Under the pieces are notes generated by a model, which was given only the letters and a program-made list of their open reading frames with translations, did not search any database and was not told where the DNA came from. From assembly GCA_028456385.1 (NCBI GenBank), contig JALNQF010000866.1, forward strand, positions 1 through 12,345: a stretch of 12,345 bases of DNA, in the 5' to 3' direction. Of this stretch, positions 8,701 to 12,345 are shown piece after piece. The translations under genes and the position numbers were made by a program. Position 1 is the first letter of the stretch, and each line of letters opens with the position of its first letter. Source of the stretch: Ophiosphaerella korrae. Taxonomy: Eukaryota; Ascomycota; Dothideomycetes; Pleosporales; Phaeosphaeriaceae.

Positions 8701-8999
8701 TAAGTCTATATACTACTAAGGATTTAGATTCTTATATCTATCTTTTTTTAATTACGTTCTAAATAAAGGCTTATTTAATCTTAGATTCTTTTTCTATTTT
8801 CTTGTATACTAGGCTTTATCTTATATTTTTTCTTTTTTCTAGTTCTATTACTAAATCCTATAGTTAGTGTTTTAGAAGGTAGTTATTTAGTTTAGTAAGT
8901 TATTTTTCTTACTTCTTATATTCCTCTACAAACTATCCTTTATACGTAGTTATATTAGCTTTTAATATATTTTTCTTAGAGTAGTTAATTTCTCTTATT

Positions 9000-9290
9000 C
9001 TCTAATTAATTTTTAGGTTAGTTATTTATAACTATAGTATACCTAATATTACGTCTTATTTATTATTAATTATTATTATATCTATAACTATATTCTTAAT
9101 TTCTAGTCTTTTTAACTTTAGTATTAAAGGTACTATTTTAAACTTAATAAGTTCTTAGAATAGTTTCTTTTTAATTATACTTAATTATTAAGGGTATTTC
9201 TTTATTATATAACGTATTCCTTAACTTTCTATAAACTTCTTTAATATAAATTTCTTTATAGCTTTACTATTAATTATAATTTATACTTTC
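9000..9290 (-). other. Inner pol: retroviral-type aspartic protease, dead
   Basis: III-NSKAI at 9257-9274 stands for 'DSGAT'; catalytic Asp (AAT, 9272-9274 or its neighbour) is Asn, followed by FILKKFI. The closing strand DVILGIL-stop-L at about 9030-9050 stands for 'D.ILG.PWL', followed by TNLKIN-stop for 'NP.IDW'. The spacing is normal for gypsy proteases. Confidence 0.82.
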
Positions 9291-10480
9291 TATATTTAGT
9301 ATATACTTATTTTTATAATATATAAGCTTATTATACTTTATAGCGTTTCTTACTTAGGTTTTTTTTTAAATTATCTATCTTTTTAATGCTATTACTCTAT
9401 CTTACGTTTATAATTCTTATATTTTAGATATTTATTATATAAATACTTATACTATAGCTTTATTCCTTTTACGTATTCCTTTAATAGCTTTAGTCTTAGT
9501 CTAATTAATATATATTCTTTATTAGGTATTCTAATTATTTTTTAACTCTAAATTTCTTTCTTTAAGATTCCTCTTATATAATCTTTTCTTTATTTTAGCT
9601 ATTTATAGTTTTGTACTTTTTCTTCTCTATATAAGAAGTAATATATATTTAAATATAATACTTATACAATTTCTAAATATACTAGATATTCTAGGTCTAT
9701 TCTTTTATTATCCTTTACCTAGTACCTATCTATACTAAGTCTTATTATTATTAGAATATAGTATATTACTAGTACTTATAGTATATAGGCTTTATTAATC
9801 TATTACGTTTTTCTTATAAGGTACTACTACTCTCTTTATATAGGTATTCTTCTTACTATAACTCTATATTACTATATCTATTATTAGAATATTATAAACT
9901 TTATTACTTTAGGATTATATTCTTTTTAGTCTTTATATACTTCCTCTATACTTATAACTAGTAAGTATTTTTAAATAAATCTCTAATATTTATTTTACTC
10001 TACTATATCTAATAATATATAGCTATTATAACTATATATATTTAACTAGGTATACTCTATATCTCTTATATTAACTTATCTTTTACTTTTTTATAGTTTT
10101 TTAGAAGAAGCTATAGTAGTCTTTTTATCTAGTACTAATCCTTTAGCCTAGATAGATAAAGTCTAGAGCTCTTCTCTTTCTAGATCTTTTACTAGTAGGT
10201 CTATTACGTAAGCTATTTCTTCTAGCTATACTTTTATTCTATCTTTTTTTATTATAGCTACCTTTCTATATTTCTATAAAAACTATCCTTCTCTCTCTTT
10301 TCTAAAAAGATATATATTATAGTTATTATTATAATAAAAGGCCTAATAGAGTATTTTATATTAAAATTCCTTACTCCTAGCTACTTTATTTTAAGGTTTA
10401 GCCTATACTTTTAGTACTTCTTTTCTATTCTTAGTTATTTTTAACTAAGTTTCTTTATCTTTTTTAAAATCTTTACTTTT

Positions 10481-10591
10481 ATAATCTTTTATAGAGTATC
10501 TTAGTTTCTTATATTTATAATATACTATATCTTTTTTTTATTTTAATTAGTAGTTCTTTATATAGTAGCTTAGTTTACTATAGTTAAAGTA
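10481..10591 (-). other. Two tandem CCHC zinc knuckles in inner gag
   Basis: Knuckle 1 is 10550-10591 and reads YFNYSKLSYYIKNY. Knuckle 2 is 10481-10522 and reads YYKYKKLRYSIKDY. Both have exact CX2CX4HX4C spacing, with every Cys and His read as Tyr, the product expected from TGY and CAY. A basic stretch (KDRKKKKNKD) comes just before. They would bind element RNA. They share a frame with protease and RT. Confidence 0.85.
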
Positions 10592-10688
10592 TATAAAGTC
10601 TTTATTCTTCTTTTTCTTTCTATCTTTATTAGCGTTAAAGATTATAGAGTCTCTTTTGTTTTAGTTTTAAGTAGATCTTCTATACTTA

Positions 10689-10696
10689 TTTTTTTT
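10689..10696 (-). other. Probable +1 frame slip in a T8 run, inner gag
   Basis: Capsid codons (11202, 11079, 10926) and knuckle codons (10550, 10481) are in different frames. Reading this run as seven bases joins the capsid end (NNNL) to SIIFNANKD (family 'PMDLDA') and then the knuckles without a break. Confidence 0.6.
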
Positions 10697-11499
10697 ACTA
10701 TTCTTAAAGATTATTATTAATTTATATTACCTATTATTTTAAAGCTTTTCGTATTTTTAGTTTTTCTATATAAATTATTTTATATTATATCTTTTTATTT
10801 AATCTTTATTTAAATTGTAATATTAGAGATAGCTTATTCTATTCTATATTCTATAATAGTTATTTAAACTATAATATATATATAGGAATACTTTTATTTT
10901 ATATAAGCTTCTCTAGCTTTTCTTTAGCTTATTAGGTAATATCTATATCTTTAAATACTACTCTTATTTATCTTATAAAGTATTTATAACTTCTAAAGAT
11001 AGCTTTTATTTTATCTTTTTAGTTTATCTAAGTATATATTATATAGTCTATCTAGTAAGATTTAAACTATCTTATTACGTCTCTTTTAAGATATATTCCT
11101 ATATATATTACTTTTTTATCTTCTCTATTAAAGTATAGTACTTATATATTAATCTAAAGTTATACTAATACTATAAAAGGTTTTAAGTTTTCTCTTATTT
11201 TATTAAACTTCTTAAGTATAGGTATTTTTAGTAGTTTCTTTATTGTACTTATTTCTAGTTATTATATAATTAACTCTATTTAGTTCTATTCTTTAATAAT
11301 AGCTTTAATTTAAGCTTTATTCTATTTTATATACTCTTAGAGTTTCTTGTTTTAGGTTTCTAAGGCGTTAATTACTATTTTTATATCTTCCTTTTTAGAG
11401 ATTAAGTTATTTAGGTAGTTTTTAATTTGTTTCTAAATAGTATTATCTAATTTATAGCTACTTATAAGCGCCTTAGCTACTTTCTTAGTTAAATTTTCT

Positions 11500-11565
11500 A
11501 CTATTATATTAGCTAGACTATACACTACTTACGCTTTACTTCTTGTAATAACTAAATTAGTAAAG
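11500..11565 (-). other. Leader between the inner 5' LTR and gag, expected primer-binding region
   Basis: Short non-coding leader on the minus strand just after the 5' LTR. A primer-binding site complementary to a tRNA 3' end should start within a few bases of 11565. The sequence there reads CTTTACTAATTTAG; its TGG has presumably been mutated and I cannot assign a tRNA. Confidence 0.4.
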
Positions 11566-11993
11566 TATAATAGGCCTACTATTATTAACTATAATAGCTT
11601 ATATTATAAGAGTTAGTAGATTAAGAGATAATAACAAAAGCTTATATAGTAATCTATAATAACTATAAATAATAAAAGATATTTTGTAATTATCTTGTAT
11701 TAGCGTTCTATAGTTAAAGGATTAAATTACTAAAACTATCTTAATAATTTATATTATAAAAACTATATCCTTCTAGTAATTTATTTATATAACTTTATAG
11801 ATTACTACTAATTTATTATACGTAATTATAGATTACTCTTAATCTATTACACGTAGTTATAGATTACTATTACGTATCCTAATTATAAGTAGTTTCTTAA
11901 TTAAAGTTATTACCCTACTTATCCTATAATTTGTTAGTATCTAAGTTAGGATTAATTAGTTCTATCTCGATTTCTTTTATTATATTTGTAATA
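11566..11993 (-). repeat. Inner element 5' LTR (right)
   Basis: This is the copy that would have driven transcription leftward. It keeps more unmutated dinucleotides than the left copy, for example the CA in ATAACAAAAG and in ACACGTAG, and the TG in TTTGTTAG and TTTGTAATA, so it is nearer to the ancestral LTR. It ends at 11993, directly against the AGTAG duplication. No promoter motif can be called safely in sequence this AT-rich. Confidence 0.95.
11796..11877. repeat. 31-bp tandem units in the right LTR
   Basis: Units at 11796-11826 and 11827-11857, with a partial third from 11858. Unit ends read CGTAAT and CACGTAGT here but have lost CG, CA or TG in the left LTR, so the ancestral unit probably ended in an ACGTA-type core. 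The array predates the insertion because both LTRs carry it. Confidence 0.85.
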
Positions 11994-11998
11994 AGTAG
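11994..11998. repeat. Target-site duplication, right copy (AGTAG)
   Basis: Five bases directly after the right LTR, identical to 4974-4978. Using one copy only, the outer gag frame reads straight across the empty site. Confidence 0.93.
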
Positions 11999-12345
11999 CT
12001 TTTTTAAGCTAAGGTTATAGCTTTTTTTAAAAGTAGATATTATATAGCTATAGGTTCTATTATAGTTTAAAGCTAATATTATTAAATTTAGAGAGGAATT
12101 TAGCTTATACTAACTAGGTAGTTTTATAGATTAGTTAATCTAGTCTAAATTTAGCTATTTCTAGAGTTTTATAATATACTTCTCCTAATCCTACTATATT
12201 TATATTACTAAATTAGTAAAAAAGTATAAAAAAATATATAAATTTTTCTTAGTATAGATAACTAATACTATATAGTAGTATATAATAACGTTAGCTTAGG
12301 TTTATAAGCTAATATATTTTTTTCTATTAGTAATAAAGTAATTAT
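11994..12345 (-). pseudogene. gag: Outer element gag, N-terminal part (capsid), interrupted
   Basis: Minus-strand frame with codons such as 12177-12179 and 11997-11999, running off the right edge, so the start codon is not visible. Around 12000-12180 it reads as a retrotransposon Gag capsid segment: a helical stretch (reads AKFRLD, then LIYKTT), then FLSKFNNISFKL and NIYF, matching the usual pattern in which a basic helix precedes 'FL..F..LA.K..W'. All stops are TAG/TAA. The frame ends at the target duplication 11994-11998 and resumes without loss at 4973. In a living element Gag would form the virus-like particle. Confidence 0.82.

Larger units (their letters stand above)
5900..10450 (-). 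pseudogene. pol: Inner element pol (PR-RT-RH-IN-GPY/F-chromodomain)
   Basis: One frame holds the knuckles (10550, 10481), protease 9269, RT 8549 and 8354, integrase CX2C 7184-7195 and first Asp 7094, so about 3.5 kb has no net indel. The frame then shifts three times: T10 at 6977-6986, an ATAT stretch near 6550, and T8 at 6206-6213. Between the knuckles and the protease is a long Lys/Gln-rich linker (about 9300-10480) with no domain I recognise. Stops are TAG/TAA throughout. Many TAA/TAG codons fall in runs where Gln is the natural reading, such as the linker near 10150-10300. Confidence 0.9.
10450..11500 (-). pseudogene. gag: Inner element gag (capsid and two zinc knuckles)
   Basis: Capsid core: from about 11215 IPILKKFNKIRENLKPF, then FNREDKKVIYIGIYLK, then FKSY near 11065, equivalent to the family's 'F.G....L..F', 'KV..A...L.G.A..WF.P'. 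It continues in the same frame through KEKLEKL, an FK and L..NIE segment near 10850-10870, and LNKKI, to NNNL near 10710 (family 'IDNRL'). The knuckles at 10481-10591 lie one base out of that frame, which a single extra T in the T8 run at 10689-10696 explains. The start codon is not recoverable because ATG is a RIP target; upstream sequence from about 11500 to the LTR is leader. Confidence 0.82.
4979..11993 (-). mobile_element. Inner Ty3/gypsy chromovirus, full length with both LTRs, RIP-degraded
   Basis: A complete 7015-bp LTR element on the minus strand. Two 428-bp direct repeats (4979-5406 and 11566-11993) bound it, each starting TATAATAGGCC and ending in GTAATA or ATAATA; the TA ends are the expected RIP products of TG...CA. 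A perfect 5-bp duplication AGTAG flanks it (4974-4978, 11994-11998). A purine-rich tract abuts the left LTR on the minus strand, which makes the left LTR the 3' LTR. The domain order is capsid, two zinc knuckles, protease, RT, RNase H, integrase, GPY/F, chromodomain. From the knuckles to the first integrase Asp everything is in one frame, so Gag and Pol were probably one ORF. It cannot move by itself now. Confidence 0.96.
1..12345 (-). mobile_element. Outer Ty3/gypsy chromovirus, RIP-degraded, split by a nested element, both ends outside the window
   Basis: A minus-strand LTR retrotransposon whose visible parts are 11994-12345 (gag) and 1-4978 (rest of gag, then pol). The 7015 bp between them belong to a second element. 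Domain order is capsid, zinc knuckle, protease, RT, RNase H, integrase, GPY/F, chromodomain, which is the Ty3/gypsy order with the chromovirus C-terminus. No LTR of this element is in the window, so its length is unknown; the visible part is about 5.3 kb. It is dead: dozens of in-frame TAG/TAA codons and several lost catalytic residues. It must have been present before the inner element arrived, because the inner element carries a target duplication made from its gag. The outer pol has no visible indel, so decay is almost entirely by point transition. Confidence 0.93.

Noticed and set aside
10300..10350. A third zinc knuckle in inner gag (FYYNNNYNIYLF)
   Set aside because: Tyr positions do not fit CX2CX4HX4C in any frame.
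11540..11565. tRNA primer-binding site beside the inner 5' LTR
   Set aside because: It must lie here, but RIP has removed any clear TGG and no specific tRNA complement can be recognised.
1..12345. AT-rich sequence could be mitochondrial or from a low-GC bacterium
   Set aside because: Nested chromovirus elements with LTRs and target duplication, and specific loss of CpA/TpG with CpG kept, point to a fungal nuclear repeat region.
1..12345. Plus-strand genes within the retroelements
   Set aside because: No plus-strand frame gave a recognisable domain; open stretches are shadows of the minus-strand coding frames.
12000..12345. Right flank as unrelated host DNA
   Set aside because: It reads as Gag capsid in the same frame as 4400-4973 once the inner element is removed.

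Overview
The window is a block of dead, nested LTR retrotransposons from an AT-rich part of a filamentous ascomycete (Pezizomycotina-type) genome. No intact gene, tRNA, rRNA, CRISPR array or cellular gene could be found. Two facts point to the host. CpA/TpG dinucleotides are almost gone on both strands (by eye about 10 CA and about 37 TG in 12.3 kb) while CpG remains common, which is the signature of repeat-induced point mutation (RIP). The decayed proteins are Ty3/gypsy chromovirus Gag-Pol of the fungal type. The genus cannot be named from this sequence.

Layout: an OUTER element lies on the minus strand. Its gag N-terminal half is at 11994-12345 and continues past the right edge. The rest of gag is at about 4400-4973, and pol (protease, RT, RNase H, integrase, GPY/F, chromodomain) runs leftward through 1-4290. 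Its LTRs are outside the window. An INNER element, complete from LTR to LTR at 4979-11993 (7015 bp, 428-bp LTRs, 5-bp target duplication AGTAG), is also on the minus strand and is inserted inside the outer gag. Removing it plus one AGTAG copy (7020 bp, a multiple of 3) rejoins the outer gag reading frame exactly.

Inner element, 5' to 3' on the minus strand: 5' LTR 11566-11993; gag capsid (about 10700-11480) and two zinc knuckles (10481-10591); protease (about 9000-9290); RT (about 8200-8700); RNase H (about 7560-8100); integrase (about 6640-7320); GPY/F (about 6270-6480); chromodomain (about 6070-6225); a tail that reads as a charged coiled coil; polypurine tract 5407-5420; 3' LTR 4979-5406.

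Nearly all stop codons in both Pol frames are TAG or TAA where the family has Trp or Gln, and many Asp, His and Cys codons read as Asn or Tyr, as CpA to TpA change on either strand would produce. The outer pol stays in one frame at every landmark checked. The inner one has four probable small indels, three of them in T/A homopolymers. I saw no undescribed functional system. The points most worth a second look are the exactly reconstructible nested insertion, the unequal RIP of the two LTRs, the strand bias of surviving CpA, the tail of the inner pol that runs into the 3' LTR, and the repeated C-terminal tail of the outer pol.
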